From positions 868,001 through 932,000 of the forward strand of contig NZ_LT160640.1 in NCBI RefSeq assembly GCF_900048895.1: a stretch of DNA of 64,000 nt, written 5' to 3'. A model generated the notes under the pieces. The model ran no database searches. It saw only the letters and a list, made by a program, of their open reading frames with translations, and was not told the origin of the DNA. This stretch comes from Neglectibacter timonensis (lineage in GTDB: Bacteria; Bacillota; Clostridia; Oscillospirales; Acutalibacteraceae). This document shows positions 17,742-27,106 of the stretch, piece by piece (position 1 is the first letter of the stretch; every line of letters starts with the position of its first letter). The position numbers and the translations under genes were made by a program.

Positions 17742-18223
17742 AAAGAGACGTTATCCACCATACTCTGGCGCCTGTTTTTGACGGAAATTCCCGAATTTTG
17801 CTGTTGGGGACCATGCCCTCTCCCAAATCCAGGCAGGAAGGCTTTTATTACATGCATCCCCAGAACAGATTCTGGCCTGTTCTGGGAGCTGTACTTAATC
17901 TTCCCGTTCCGCCGGACAGGGAGGGAAAAAGAGCATTGCTGCTTGAAAATCACATTGCCCTGTGGGACGTACTGGCCTCCTGTGAAATTTCCGGGTCGGC
18001 TGACAGCAGCATCCGGCAGCCAGAGCCAAATAATTTTTCTCTCATTTTTTCCAAAGCAGATATCCGAATGGTTTTCACCACGGGAAAAACTGCTCAGCGT
18101 TGGTTTGAACGGTTTTCAGACCGGCAGAGCATCTGCCTTCCCTCCCCCAGCCCTGCGAACAGGCGCGTCAGCTGGGAAGAGTTGCTGAAAGCCTACCGGC
18201 GGCTTCTGGATTATCTGGAATAA
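17738..18223 (+). CDS. DNA-deoxyinosine glycosylase (uracil-DNA glycosylase superfamily)
   Basis: 161 residues, typical for the family. Motif LLLGTMPSPKSRQEGFYYMH followed by PQNRFWP resembles the motif 1 region of MUG/UDG-like enzymes; ALWDVLASCEISGSADSSI is the middle signature and CLPSPSPANRR the C-terminal substrate loop. It should excise hypoxanthine from DNA. Translationally coupled to the upstream GNAT and in one transcription unit with the MutS2-like gene, making this a DNA-maintenance operon. Confidence 0.85.
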   Translation: MKRDVIHHTLAPVFDGNSRILLLGTMPSPKSRQEGFYYMHPQNRFWPVLGAVLNLPVPPDREGKRALLLENHIALWDVLASCEISGSADSSIRQPEPNNFSLIFSKADIRMVFTTGKTAQRWFERFSDRQSICLPSPSPANRRVSWEELLKAYRRLLDYLE

Positions 18224-18363
18224 ACAGCCGGCAGCCAACTGTTTCTGTCTCTACCTTATATATTCACATAAACTATAAAGCTGCGCTATAAGCATCCTTA
18301 GCTGACGATGAAACGGCACTAATCAGAAGTCTCTTTTTCGAAACCAACAAACCTATTCCGTAT

Positions 18364-18408
18364 AAAAGCAGGATACACCGTAAAAACACGGCGTATCCTG
18401 CTTTTTTT
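18364..18408. terminator. Bidirectional terminator
   Basis: An 18-bp stem with one mismatch (18364-18381 with 18388-18405), flanked by A4 and a T7-8 run. It separates the convergent glycosylase operon and SLH-GDPD genes. Confidence 0.88.
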
Positions 18409-18431
18409 AATGAAAAATCACGATGTATGAA

Positions 18432-19787
18432 TCACCATTGAATTCTGACATTCTGCCTGTCTGTAAAGTATCCGTCGGCACCCTGGCGGGCCATATCCAC
18501 CATCCAATCCAGCTTATCCACCACATAGCAGAGCAATGGAATCCCTGCTTTCTGTGCGGCGGCAAAATATTCCCTTTCCTGAAATGGCGCGATAGCCACT
18601 CCCGCCAAATCCTTTTCCTTTGCAAAGGCCATAACCTGACTCGGGTCACGCTTTTCAGCAGCCGGCATTCGATACAGGATAAGAAAGATGTTCCGAAATC
18701 CCAAGTTTTTGACGCTGTCGTATTCCCTAATGCTGTAAATATAAGGGAGAAAGCGTTCTATCAGGTCAGGATACCGAACACTGATCATGCGCAGGCCTTC
18801 CGTATTGCGTTCCTTAAAGTCAGGAATCACCCGAACTTCAGGATGGGAGCGCATCCAAGCGGCCAGCGTATCCAAATTCATCGGTGTGAGAGATCCAAAA
18901 ATCTTAGTCTGCATAAATTGGCTGAGCGTGGAATAGGGAGGGTACTCCCCACCCCAACCGTGGACACAAGCCAGCTGCTGGTCTGCGGTCCAGGAAAAAT
19001 CCACCTCGATCATACGGTTTCCCCAGCCATAAGACTCCTCCATAGCCTGCAGGGAATTGGACACCAAAAACTGTCCAGTCTGTCCGCCTCCGTGCATGAT
19101 ATACCGCAAATCGTCTATATTACAGCCCTGTTCAAACTTTTGATAGGACCCTAAATAATTATAAATAATCTGAGCCGCCTCGGCACGGGTGGCTTTCCCC
19201 CAAGGCCGAAAAGTGCGATCCTCATAACCGGAAAGCAGTCCTGCGCCGGATACCTTCGCCACTTCCTTTGCCGCCCATCCTGCACAGGAGGAAGCGTCGC
19301 GGAAATTCATCGTCCGGTTCTTAGGCAAAACTCTTCCCATGGCATTTTTATTGTAGCGCCACAGCAGTACCGCTATCTCCTGACGGGATATGGGGGAATT
19401 CGGCGCAAAACGGTTATCCCCTACTCCGTTTGCTATCTTTTCTTTGACGCTCCAATAGACGTATTCGGCATACCATGCATTGTTATCCACATCTGAAAAC
19501 TTGCCCTGCAGTCTCTGAGAGTTGATTTTTTTCCCAGAAACCAACGCCAAAAGCTTTAAAAACTCAGCCCTAGTCACCGGATCCTCCGGATGGAACTTTC
19601 CATCCTCCTTGCCCCCCAGCACTTGCCGCCTTGCCAGGTAATTAACTGGAAGCGCATACCACTCCGATCCCTGAACATCGGGAAATTGCCGCTCATTTTC
19701 GAAAGCCAAAGCAGGCAATACTGAGCCAAGCAATAAGAGGCCCGCAAAAAAACAAGCGGCTATCCTCCTGCCAAAGTTCTTTCTCAA
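18432..19787 (-). CDS. SLH-domain protein with glycerophosphodiester phosphodiesterase-like domain (copy 1)
   Basis: 451 residues. Signal peptide (about 1-28, ending VLPALAF), three S-layer homology repeats (about 32-215, with FPDVQGSEWYALPVNYLARR and PVTRAEFLKLLA), then a GDPD-like barrel from about 225. In the barrel the usual HRG is HGGG, the pENT motif is SNS, while IEVDFSWTADQQLACVHGW keeps the Glu, Asp and His metal ligands and DFKERN keeps the Lys. SLH repeats bind pyruvylated wall polysaccharide, so it is a wall-anchored enzyme or binding protein. A paralog of the next gene, with 26 bases between. Confidence 0.88.
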   Translation of the reverse strand: MRKNFGRRIAACFFAGLLLLGSVLPALAFENERQFPDVQGSEWYALPVNYLARRQVLGGKEDGKFHPEDPVTRAEFLKLLALVSGKKINSQRLQGKFSDVDNNAWYAEYVYWSVKEKIANGVGDNRFAPNSPISRQEIAVLLWRYNKNAMGRVLPKNRTMNFRDASSCAGWAAKEVAKVSGAGLLSGYEDRTFRPWGKATRAEAAQIIYNYLGSYQKFEQGCNIDDLRYIMHGGGQTGQFLVSNSLQAMEESYGWGNRMIEVDFSWTADQQLACVHGWGGEYPPYSTLSQFMQTKIFGSLTPMNLDTLAAWMRSHPEVRVIPDFKERNTEGLRMISVRYPDLIERFLPYIYSIREYDSVKNLGFRNIFLILYRMPAAEKRDPSQVMAFAKEKDLAGVAIAPFQEREYFAAAQKAGIPLLCYVVDKLDWMVDMARQGADGYFTDRQNVRIQW

Positions 19788-19813
19788 AGCCTCTCCTCCT
19801 CATTACTGTTCCT

Positions 19814-21175
19814 TTACCACTGTATTTTTATCGTCTGCTTATTTGTTATAAAGCCGTCCGTTCCCTGCTGTGCAAGAGATCGCATGGTGGTTGGGCTGTC
19901 AATGACAAAGGAAAGCAACGGAATCCCAGCCTTCTTAGCCTCTGCCTCATATTCTTCGATTTTTTGATCCGGAGAAACCGCGATAGCCGTCAAAGCCTTA
20001 TCTCTGGCAAACGCTACGTTTTCCTTCACCTTACCCCGTTCCGCAGCTGTCATTTGATAAAAGATGAGAATCATATTTTCATATCCCAAATTGTGGATTG
20101 CCTCATAGTCCGAAGTGTGATAGAGATAGGGAATAAATTGACCCAGCAAATCCGGATAATAAGTGCTGATCAGCCGCAGCCCCTCCACGCTTCGCTCTTT
20201 GAAGTCCGCCACTATCTGTACTTCCGGATGGGCACGCAGCCAGCTGCTCAGGCTTTCCATGCCCATCGGAGTTAAGGCGCCATAAATCTTCGCCTGCAAA
20301 AACCCATTCAAAGTGGATTTCGGCGGATAGGCGCCGCCCCAATTGTGCAGGCAGACCAGTTGATTATCCGTAGTCCAGGAAAAATCCAGTTCCACAATTC
20401 GGTTTTGGCTGCGGGACGCCTCCTGCAGAGCTTCCAGAGAATTGGAAACCTGATACCTGCCGCCTACCTCACCGCCGCCATGCATCACATACCGCAAATC
20501 ATCCAGAGAACATCCGCGCTTATACTCCCGGTAGGCGCTTAGATATTTGTAGAGGATTTGAGCCGCTTCCGCCCGGCTGGCATTATTCTGAGGGCGGAAA
20601 GTTCTGTCGCTGTATCCACGGATGATACCTGCACCCTCTACGGCTTCTACCTCTTTCTTAGCCCAGCTGCTTACGGCAGAGGCGTCTTTAAAATATGTTT
20701 TCTGGTAGCGGGGCATAATTTTTCCCAAGGCATTTTTATTATACCGCCAGAGGATGACGGCTATCTGTTGACGGGTGATGGGACTGTCCGGGGCAAAGCA
20801 GCCGTCCCCTACTCCGTTAATAATCTTCTCTCTGACGCCCCAGTATACGTATTTCGTATACCAAGCATTTTCCGGCACATCAGAAAAGCTGCCTCCAAGC
20901 CTTTGGGAAGTCAGATCCTTCCCGGATGCCATCGCCAGCAGTTTTAAAAATTCAGCACGGGTAATCTGGGCTTCCGGATGGAATTTTCCATCCTCCTTGC
21001 CGCCAATAATTCCCACCCGCGCCAGGTAGCGCACCGGCTCTGCATACCAAGCATCCACAGGAACGTCCGGAAAACCGGCCACAGCCTCCGCAGCGGCTGC
21101 GGGGCAAACAGCATTCAGAATAAAAACGCCGCTCAAAACAACAGCTACAGCTGTTCTCCAAATCTTTCCTCTCAT
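19814..21175 (-). CDS. SLH-domain protein with glycerophosphodiester phosphodiesterase-like domain (copy 2)
   Basis: 453 residues, collinear with copy 1 throughout: signal peptide (to about 30, AVCPAAAAEA), three SLH repeats (FPDVPVDAWYAEPVRYLARV, QITRAEFLKLLAM), and the same GDPD-like barrel with HGGG, VELDFSWTTDNQLVCLHNW and DFKERS. It starts 34 bases after the small membrane protein gene and is followed by copy 1 on the same strand. The pair arose by tandem duplication and both keep the same altered active-site motifs, which argues that the variant is functional. Confidence 0.88.
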   Translation of the reverse strand: MRGKIWRTAVAVVLSGVFILNAVCPAAAAEAVAGFPDVPVDAWYAEPVRYLARVGIIGGKEDGKFHPEAQITRAEFLKLLAMASGKDLTSQRLGGSFSDVPENAWYTKYVYWGVREKIINGVGDGCFAPDSPITRQQIAVILWRYNKNALGKIMPRYQKTYFKDASAVSSWAKKEVEAVEGAGIIRGYSDRTFRPQNNASRAEAAQILYKYLSAYREYKRGCSLDDLRYVMHGGGEVGGRYQVSNSLEALQEASRSQNRIVELDFSWTTDNQLVCLHNWGGAYPPKSTLNGFLQAKIYGALTPMGMESLSSWLRAHPEVQIVADFKERSVEGLRLISTYYPDLLGQFIPYLYHTSDYEAIHNLGYENMILIFYQMTAAERGKVKENVAFARDKALTAIAVSPDQKIEEYEAEAKKAGIPLLSFVIDSPTTMRSLAQQGTDGFITNKQTIKIQW

Positions 21176-21208
21176 TACCTTTTCCCCTTCTGACTTTCAA
21201 GCCAGTTT

Positions 21209-21553
21209 TCAGTCATCTATCCGATATCTGCGGTCAAAACGGCTTTTCTTACGGTCATAACAGATGTATTTCAAAATCCAAGCAGCAGCCAATACAATGG
21301 CGGGCCAAAAGCACAGCTCAGACCAAAAACGGCAACCTAAACCACCCAACAAAAATATAAGGGCAAGCACTAGGCAGAAACCTGCCGAATCTCTGCGCAG
21401 CTTTTTTTCATTATAATGCGCCCTCTCCGCAGGCAGCTTGAAATTATACCCAGGCACCATATTGCAAGCATGATTTCCCAAAAAAACAAACGCCAAAAAA
21501 TACAGAAAAAAAATAAGCGCCAGTCCAAAACACAGAAGATAGAGCTCGTTCAT
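21209..21553 (-). CDS. Small membrane protein, DUF3784-like
   Basis: 114 residues with three hydrophobic segments (about 3-26, 56-72 and 77-92). The loop MVPGYNFKLPAERAHYNEKK followed by LRRD resembles DUF3784 proteins, which carry GYN and YDxKKLCR patterns. Starts at an ATG 6 bases after AGGAGGGG. First gene of a probable three-gene unit with the two SLH-GDPD genes. Function unknown. Confidence 0.65.
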   Translation of the reverse strand: MNELYLLCFGLALIFFLYFLAFVFLGNHACNMVPGYNFKLPAERAHYNEKKLRRDSAGFCLVLALIFLLGGLGCRFWSELCFWPAIVLAAAWILKYICYDRKKSRFDRRYRIDD

Positions 21554-21593
21554 TTTGCCCCTCCTTTTATCCTTTCCAAAACGGATACGGTAA

Positions 21594-21622
21594 AGTATAG
21601 CATATTTAACCGAAAATGGCAA
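21594..21622 (-). promoter_or_regulatory. SigA-type promoter of the SLH-GDPD operon
   Basis: Minus strand TTGCCA (21622-21617), 17-base spacer, TATACT (21599-21594), 41 bases upstream of the small membrane protein start codon. Confidence 0.65.
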
Positions 21623-21652
21623 AAACAGAAAAACAACCTAAAACTTCAAAGC

Positions 21653-21685
21653 ATCAAAAAAGAAAGCCGGGATACCCCGGCCTTT
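21653..21685 (-). terminator. Terminator of the V/A-ATPase operon
   Basis: Minus strand GCCGGG-GTAT-CCCGGC hairpin with flanking A/T pairs, followed by TTTCTTTTTT, directly after the subunit D stop codon. Confidence 0.8.
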
Positions 21686-21699
21686 TCCCAACATGATTT

Positions 21700-22368
21700 T
21701 TATCCTGCCTGCCGAGGATTTTTCTCCAAATTGCCCTCAGGCTTCCTTTCAGCCTCTCGTTCCTTCCTTGACTTGATTACCTTAAGACGGGAGAATTCCT
21801 CTCGTTCCTTTTCCTCCAAGGCTTCCGTAATCACCTTGACTGTAGTTTCAAGCATGGGAATGCTCACATTTTTCAAAGCGTTTGCTCTACGCTGAGTCTT
21901 GACGATAGCCTGTGCCAGCCGAAAAGCGCTGTTTTCCACCTCGGCCAGCATCGCCGTCATCCTCTTGGCCTCACAAAAGCACCGGTAGGCGTCGTCCAAC
22001 TGAGAATTGCTTTGAGAAACCCCATACGAAAGACGCCTGGGCGGCTCCTCATATTCCACAATTGGTATATCCACGCCCATGACACTGCGAAAATGAATTC
22101 TGCTGATGCCGTTATCCACCGGCACCGCCTGGACCAGATCCCCTACCGTACCCAGCGTCCGGTTTGCCAGCTCCAACTTCTGATAGGCCTGCTGGTAGGC
22201 AGAACCGATTTCGCTGCGCAGCAGTTTGGATTTATCCAACAGGCCCATCATTTCCCGAATGAGAACATTGCGTTTGCGGTCCAAAAGGTCGAATCCCATA
22301 GAGGAAAGCGCCAATGACTTCTTCGCCGCCATCAGGTTCCCTTTGGTCGCAAAAATCTGTTCGCTCAC
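21700..22368 (-). CDS. V/A-type ATP synthase subunit D
   Basis: 222 residues. Central-stalk coiled coil with the family opening [20 protein letters not shown] and long helices at both ends; the Q-rich, charged C terminus is typical. It links catalytic head rotation to the membrane ring. GTG start, overlapping the subunit B stop by four bases (GTGA), with GGGGAG upstream. Last gene of the operon. Confidence 0.93.
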   Translation of the reverse strand: MSEQIFATKGNLMAAKKSLALSSMGFDLLDRKRNVLIREMMGLLDKSKLLRSEIGSAYQQAYQKLELANRTLGTVGDLVQAVPVDNGISRIHFRSVMGVDIPIVEYEEPPRRLSYGVSQSNSQLDDAYRCFCEAKRMTAMLAEVENSAFRLAQAIVKTQRRANALKNVSIPMLETTVKVITEALEEKEREEFSRLKVIKSRKEREAERKPEGNLEKNPRQAG

Positions 22369-23780
22369 ATTACGTCACTCCCCTGTTCCAATAATGCCTT
22401 TGCCTCTTCCGGACAGTAGTGAGCTTCCAACATATCATTGTCCACCCGGTCCAACTCGCTTTTGGGCAACAGGGACAAAAGCCGCCATCCCAGATCCAGC
22501 GTCTCTTCCATAGCGCGGTCCTCTTCGAAGCGCTGTGCGATAAATTTTTGTTCGAAAGCCTCCCCAAACTTCAGATAGAGCTGATCCACTGTGGAAAGAT
22601 CCTCCGCCCCAATGACGGAGGCCAGGGCACGGGTATCCTGTACATGAGCATAAGCGGCAAACAGCTGATTTGACACGGCGGAATGGTCGGCACGGGTATA
22701 ACCTTCTCCAATCCCATCCTTCATCAAACGGGAGAGGGAGGGAAGCACGGATACCGGCGGATAGATACCGGTGGCATCCAGAGAACGGTCCAAAACAATC
22801 TGCCCCTCCGTAATATATCCGGTCAAATCCGGTACCGGGTGGGTAATGTCGTCGTTGGGCATGGTGAGAATCGGTATTTGCGTGACCGAGCCATCTACCC
22901 CCTGAATAATCCCGGCCCGTTCGTAGAGGGAGGCCAAATCAGAATAGAGATACCCGGGATAGCCCTTCCTGCCAGGAATCTCCCCTTTCGAGGAGGAAAA
23001 TTCCCGCAGGGCCTCACAGTACGCCGTCACATCAGTCATAATGACAAGAATGTGCATTCCCTGCTCAAACGCAAGGTATTCTGCAGCCGTCAAGGCGCAG
23101 CGGGGCGTCAGAATCCGTTCGATGATAGGGTCGTTTGAGAGGTTCAGGAACATGACGGTTCTATCCATAACGCCCGCCTCTTCAAAAGAACGCCGGAAAT
23201 AATCGGCCACATCGTTTTTCACACCGATAGCCGCAAAGACAATACCGAATTTGGAGCCGTCGTCCTTGGCCAGCCTGGCTTGGCGCACAATCTGTACCGC
23301 CAGCTTGTTATGCTGCATGCCCGGACCTGAAAAGATGGGAAGCTTCTGCCCTCTGATCAGCGTCATCAGACAATCGATAGAGGATATTCCGGTATGAATA
23401 TAGTTGAGCGGATAGACCCGGCCCACCGGATTCAGCGGTTTTCCGTTGATATCCGCCTTCTTTTCCGAAAAGAGCGGCCCCAGACCGTCAATGGGACGTC
23501 CGGCGCCATCAAAAATGCGGCCGGGCAATTCGGGCGAAAGCGCCAATTCCATGGGACGACCCGTCATTGTCACACTGGTATCGGTCAGACCCAGGCCATT
23601 GGTTCCCTCAAAGACCTGAATCACACAACGGTCTTTTTCTATCTGCACGATTCTGCCGGTACGGAAACTGCCGTCCGGGAGACGCAGGCGCACCATCTCA
23701 TCATAACTGCCTCCCGATGCACCTTCCAGTACGACAAGGGGCCCATTGATTTCAGAAAGGCCTGTCAATTCAATACTCAC
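22365..23780 (-). CDS. V/A-type ATP synthase subunit B
   Basis: 471 residues, normal length. Non-catalytic nucleotide-binding subunit: [14 protein letters not shown] at the start, [20 protein letters not shown] in the degenerate P-loop position, [17 protein letters not shown] and [17 protein letters not shown]. It alternates with subunit A in the head. GTG start 6 bases after GAGGAGG. It follows subunit A by 18 bases. Confidence 0.96.
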   Translation of the reverse strand: MSIELTGLSEINGPLVVLEGASGGSYDEMVRLRLPDGSFRTGRIVQIEKDRCVIQVFEGTNGLGLTDTSVTMTGRPMELALSPELPGRIFDGAGRPIDGLGPLFSEKKADINGKPLNPVGRVYPLNYIHTGISSIDCLMTLIRGQKLPIFSGPGMQHNKLAVQIVRQARLAKDDGSKFGIVFAAIGVKNDVADYFRRSFEEAGVMDRTVMFLNLSNDPIIERILTPRCALTAAEYLAFEQGMHILVIMTDVTAYCEALREFSSSKGEIPGRKGYPGYLYSDLASLYERAGIIQGVDGSVTQIPILTMPNDDITHPVPDLTGYITEGQIVLDRSLDATGIYPPVSVLPSLSRLMKDGIGEGYTRADHSAVSNQLFAAYAHVQDTRALASVIGAEDLSTVDQLYLKFGEAFEQKFIAQRFEEDRAMEETLDLGWRLLSLLPKSELDRVDNDMLEAHYCPEEAKALLEQGSDVM

Positions 23781-23798
23781 AGCAGTTCCTCCTCGTTG

Positions 23799-25565
23799 TC
23801 AAAGCGCTTGCAAAACCTGATCGACCTCGGCATCATATTCATCAAACAGCTCGAGCCGGTCATTGGGAATCTCATATTTCATCTTCGTAAGGCGGCTGAA
23901 AATACCGGTTTCCAGAATTTCGGAAAGCGCCACGGCGTGCTTCTGCACCCCACGTCCCGTGATGGCGTCACGGGCGCCGTGATACAGATGCAAAATCACT
24001 TCCATCATGCGCAGCTGTTTTGGCAGCGGCACAAAGGTATCCGCCGGGTGATAGGCATTTTGCTGTAAGAAACCGGTGCGCACCAGCTTTGCCGTCTCAA
24101 TAATCAACTTCTGATCGTCGGGCAAAACATCCGAACCGATCAGTTTGACAATCTCCATCAGCTTGTTCTCCTCGTGGAGAAGCCCCATCAGCTCCTGCCT
24201 TCGTGCCAGAAAGGAACGTCCTGCATGTCCGGCGTACCAGTCCGCAAGGTCGTCGGCATATTCGCTGTAGCTGTCGTTCCAATTGATGGCAGGATAATGC
24301 CGGGTATAGGCCAGCGATTTATCCAACGCCCAGAAACAGCGTACGAACCGCTTTGTATTTTGGGTAACCGGCTCGGAAAAATCAGCCCCCTGCGGAGAAA
24401 CAGCCCCGATAATGGAAATGGATGCATCCTTTCCACCCAGCGTCCGGATCATCCCGGCCCGTTCGTAAAATTGTGAAATCCGGCTGGGCAGATAGGCTGG
24501 GAAGCCTTCCTCTGCCGGCATCTCTTCCAACCGGCCGGAAATTTCACGGAGCGCCTCGGCCCACCGCGAGGTGGAGTCTGCCATAATCGCCACATGGTAG
24601 CCCATATCCCGGTAATATTCCGCCAGTGTGATTCCCGTATAAATGGATGCTTCTCGCGCCGCAACCGGCATGTTGGAGGTATTGGCGATGAGTACCGTGC
24701 GGGCTGTCAGAGGCTGTCCGGACTTAGGATCTACCAGCTCGCTGAATTCCTCCAACACCTGCGTCATCTCATTGCCCCGTTCTCCGCAGCCCACATAGAC
24801 GATAATATCTGCGTCGCACCACTTTGCAAGCTGGTGCTGAGTCATCGTCTTCCCAGTGCCGAAGCCTCCCGGAATTGCCGCAGTGCCGCCCTTGGCAATA
24901 GGAAACAGCGTATCTATCACCCTCTGCCCGGTAATGAGAGGCATGGTGATGGGCAGACGTTTCCCAATTGGACGCGGCGTTCGGATGGGCCATTTTTGAC
25001 AAAGCGTCAGCTCGTGCCGCTTTCCCGCTTCATCTTCCAGAAGCACCACGGTATCTTTGACCCGGTAAAGGCCATTCCCTGCCGCGGACACCACCTTTCC
25101 CCTCAGGCCGGGCGGGACCATACAGCGGTGTTCGATCAGAGGCGTTTCCGGGCATACCGCATAGATCTGCCCTTCCTCAAGCGTCTCCCCTTCCCTGACG
25201 CAAAGCGTGACCTGCCACTGCTTCTCTTCATCCAGGGAAGGAAGGTTGGCCCCCACGTCGATCATTGCGCCGGACATCTGCATCAGCTCCGGCAAAGGAC
25301 GCTCAATTCCATCGTAAATATTGGACAGGATCCCGGGACCCAGCGTGGCGGAAAGAGGCGCTCCAGTACCCAGTACCGGCGCGCCGGGAGCAAGCCCCGT
25401 CGTAGATTCATACACCTGAATTGTGGTCTTTTCCCGGGTGATGCCGATCACCTCACCGATCAGGCGCCGCTCCCCCACATAGACCATTTCCAGCATCTTA
25501 AAATCAGATGCATTCTGCACCGTCACCACGGGCCCGTTGACAGAAAACACCACATTGCCTATCAA
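23799..25565 (-). CDS. V/A-type ATP synthase subunit A (catalytic)
   Basis: 588 residues. Catalytic subunit with Walker [18 protein letters not shown] (GxxGxGKT form), the V/A-specific non-homologous insert (about 95-185), and [18 protein letters not shown] and [23 protein letters not shown] start coupled to subunit E by a 4-base overlap (TTGA), preceded by GAGGTGAA. Directionality (ion pumping or ATP synthesis) cannot be read from sequence. Confidence 0.96.
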   Translation of the reverse strand: MIGNVVFSVNGPVVTVQNASDFKMLEMVYVGERRLIGEVIGITREKTTIQVYESTTGLAPGAPVLGTGAPLSATLGPGILSNIYDGIERPLPELMQMSGAMIDVGANLPSLDEEKQWQVTLCVREGETLEEGQIYAVCPETPLIEHRCMVPPGLRGKVVSAAGNGLYRVKDTVVLLEDEAGKRHELTLCQKWPIRTPRPIGKRLPITMPLITGQRVIDTLFPIAKGGTAAIPGGFGTGKTMTQHQLAKWCDADIIVYVGCGERGNEMTQVLEEFSELVDPKSGQPLTARTVLIANTSNMPVAAREASIYTGITLAEYYRDMGYHVAIMADSTSRWAEALREISGRLEEMPAEEGFPAYLPSRISQFYERAGMIRTLGGKDASISIIGAVSPQGADFSEPVTQNTKRFVRCFWALDKSLAYTRHYPAINWNDSYSEYADDLADWYAGHAGRSFLARRQELMGLLHEENKLMEIVKLIGSDVLPDDQKLIIETAKLVRTGFLQQNAYHPADTFVPLPKQLRMMEVILHLYHGARDAITGRGVQKHAVALSEILETGIFSRLTKMKYEIPNDRLELFDEYDAEVDQVLQAL

Positions 25566-26197
25566 ATCTGTTCACCTCGCTGTTCCTGCGAAAGAAAGAG
25601 TCCTGCATTTTCATAGAACCACTGCCGCTGTGCCTCCAAAGCTGCATCCAGAGTTTCATCGGCTTTCCAGCCGGTCAATTCCAGCACAAACCGCAGGCCG
25701 CCCAACCTGATGGTCTCGTCTTCTTCGACTCTGGCCGGCATTCCGCAGGCGAGCAGCAGTTCCCCACTTTGGTGCAGATCGGCAGGCCTGACCTGCAGCA
25801 AAACGGGTTCCCCATCCTTCCGCAGCTTTCCGGCTTTTTCCGCTTTTTGACGCAAAAATTCCGAATATTCCTGTCCCGAAACGAATTCGCTCAGGCTCTC
25901 CTCTGCTTTTTGAAAGACCTCGTCGGTCAGCTGGATTCGGCGTTCATAAAGCTGGCGGCGAAGTTCCGCACGGCGCTCTGAAACAGCGTGCGCCGCCGCA
26001 GTCTCTATCCGGCGGCTCTCTTCTTCCAGAAGATGGGCCGAATCCCCGCGGGCGTCGTCTTCATATTTTCCGAGTTCAGAAACGCGGTATTCCTTCAGTT
26101 TCCGATCGATTTCGGCAATCTGAGCGTTGGCCCTCTGCATAATACTTTGGCGGAATCGCTCGCATTTTTCTCTGACATCCCGCTGATCTTCCTGCAC
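25562..26197 (-). CDS. V/A-type ATP synthase subunit E-like (peripheral stalk)
   Basis: 211 residues. A long charged N-terminal helix (about 1-110, rich in Glu/Arg/Gln) and a globular C-terminal domain ending in LGGLRFVLELTGWKADETL, matching the E-subunit layout. Sequence is divergent, but position between F and A supports the assignment. GTG start with GGGGGGATTGGA upstream. Pairs with the G/H-like coiled coil encoded first in the operon. Confidence 0.8.
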   Translation of the reverse strand: MQEDQRDVREKCERFRQSIMQRANAQIAEIDRKLKEYRVSELGKYEDDARGDSAHLLEEESRRIETAAAHAVSERRAELRRQLYERRIQLTDEVFQKAEESLSEFVSGQEYSEFLRQKAEKAGKLRKDGEPVLLQVRPADLHQSGELLLACGMPARVEEDETIRLGGLRFVLELTGWKADETLDAALEAQRQWFYENAGLFLSQEQRGEQI

Positions 26198-26208
26198 TCC
26201 AATCCCCC

Positions 26209-26514
26209 CTACAGCCTGATCCCTAATGCTTCCCCGATGTAACGCTCTAAAGAGGAGCCCACATCCCCACCATGGCGGTCCGGAATTTCAACGATCAAAG
26301 GCCGTTTATAATTTCTTTTCCGTTCATTGAAAAGCGCCGGACAGAGATTCATCAGTTTACCGGTCACCAGGAGAATCCCCACATCGGGGTCCTGTACCGC
26401 CAGCTGCACGGCAGCCTCAACTTCTTCGGCCTCATGCGCCACAACGCCCTCGATCCCCGCCAGACGCATTCCCATCTGCGTATCAATATTGTCGCTGATT
26501 AAAAAAAACTTCAT
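26209..26514 (-). CDS. V/A-type ATP synthase subunit F
   Basis: 101 residues. Opening MKFFLISDNIDTQMGMRLAG and the Rossmann-like core with DVGILLVTGKLMNLCPALF followed by RPLIVEIPDRHG are diagnostic of subunit F, which sits on the central stalk. Start placed at MKFF by family convention; an ATG four codons upstream is in frame and neither has a strong ribosome-binding site. Confidence 0.9.
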   Translation of the reverse strand: MKFFLISDNIDTQMGMRLAGIEGVVAHEAEEVEAAVQLAVQDPDVGILLVTGKLMNLCPALFNERKRNYKRPLIVEIPDRHGGDVGSSLERYIGEALGIRL

Positions 26515-26617
26515 ACCATCGTCCATGTACGCGGGTTAACACAACTCTCATGGAAAGCGGCGCATGAACCCACGATCGCCTTTCTTCCGTTTCTCCGTTC
26601 TCTCGCACGGATATTCC

Positions 26618-27064
26618 TTACAGACGGTTGATAATCAAAATAGAGATCAGAAGGCCGTATATAGCGATACCTTCGCCCAAAACCACAAAAATAATCGCCT
26701 TGCCAAAAGCCTTGCTGTTTTCACTGACGGCTCCAATCGCGGCAGGCGCCGCAGCAGCCACGGCAATACCTGCTCCCAACGCGGACAGTCCTGTAGAAAG
26801 AGCTGCGGCTAGGAACCCCATCCCTTGAGCCGAGGTGCCGGCAATCGAAACCGCCGCATCGGCCACGGCGCCGGATTCTGCAGCAAAACCGGTCATCGGA
26901 AGCGCGATTCCGCACAGGCAAACCGCTCCAAACACACAGAGATTCATCCAAATCCTGCGCCGGGCGGCTTTCCCGGTCAGACGGCCGCGGGCCACAGAAA
27001 GCAGCGGGGCACACATCAGAAGAAGCGTTAAAAAGCAAACCAAAATAGCAATCCAAATATTCAT
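26618..27064 (-). CDS. V/A-type ATP synthase subunit K (membrane ring)
   Basis: 148 residues, four hydrophobic segments (about 3-24, 41-60, 80-108 and 121-146). The second half is a standard c-ring hairpin: GLSALGAGIAVAAAAPAAIG, then the ion-binding Glu in FVVLGEGIAIYGLLI (Glu131). The first half has two membrane segments but no equivalent carboxylate and a Cys-rich second segment (NLCVFGAVCLCGIAL), unlike a duplicated proteolipid with two similar hairpins. So one ion-binding Glu serves four helices. Ion specificity (H+ or Na+) cannot be fixed from this alone. Confidence 0.9.
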   Translation of the reverse strand: MNIWIAILVCFLTLLLMCAPLLSVARGRLTGKAARRRIWMNLCVFGAVCLCGIALPMTGFAAESGAVADAAVSIAGTSAQGMGFLAAALSTGLSALGAGIAVAAAAPAAIGAVSENSKAFGKAIIFVVLGEGIAIYGLLISILIINRL

Positions 27065-27106
27065 TGTTTCTTTCCCTCCAGAATTTAATTCATGAAAAGC
27101 CGTAAG

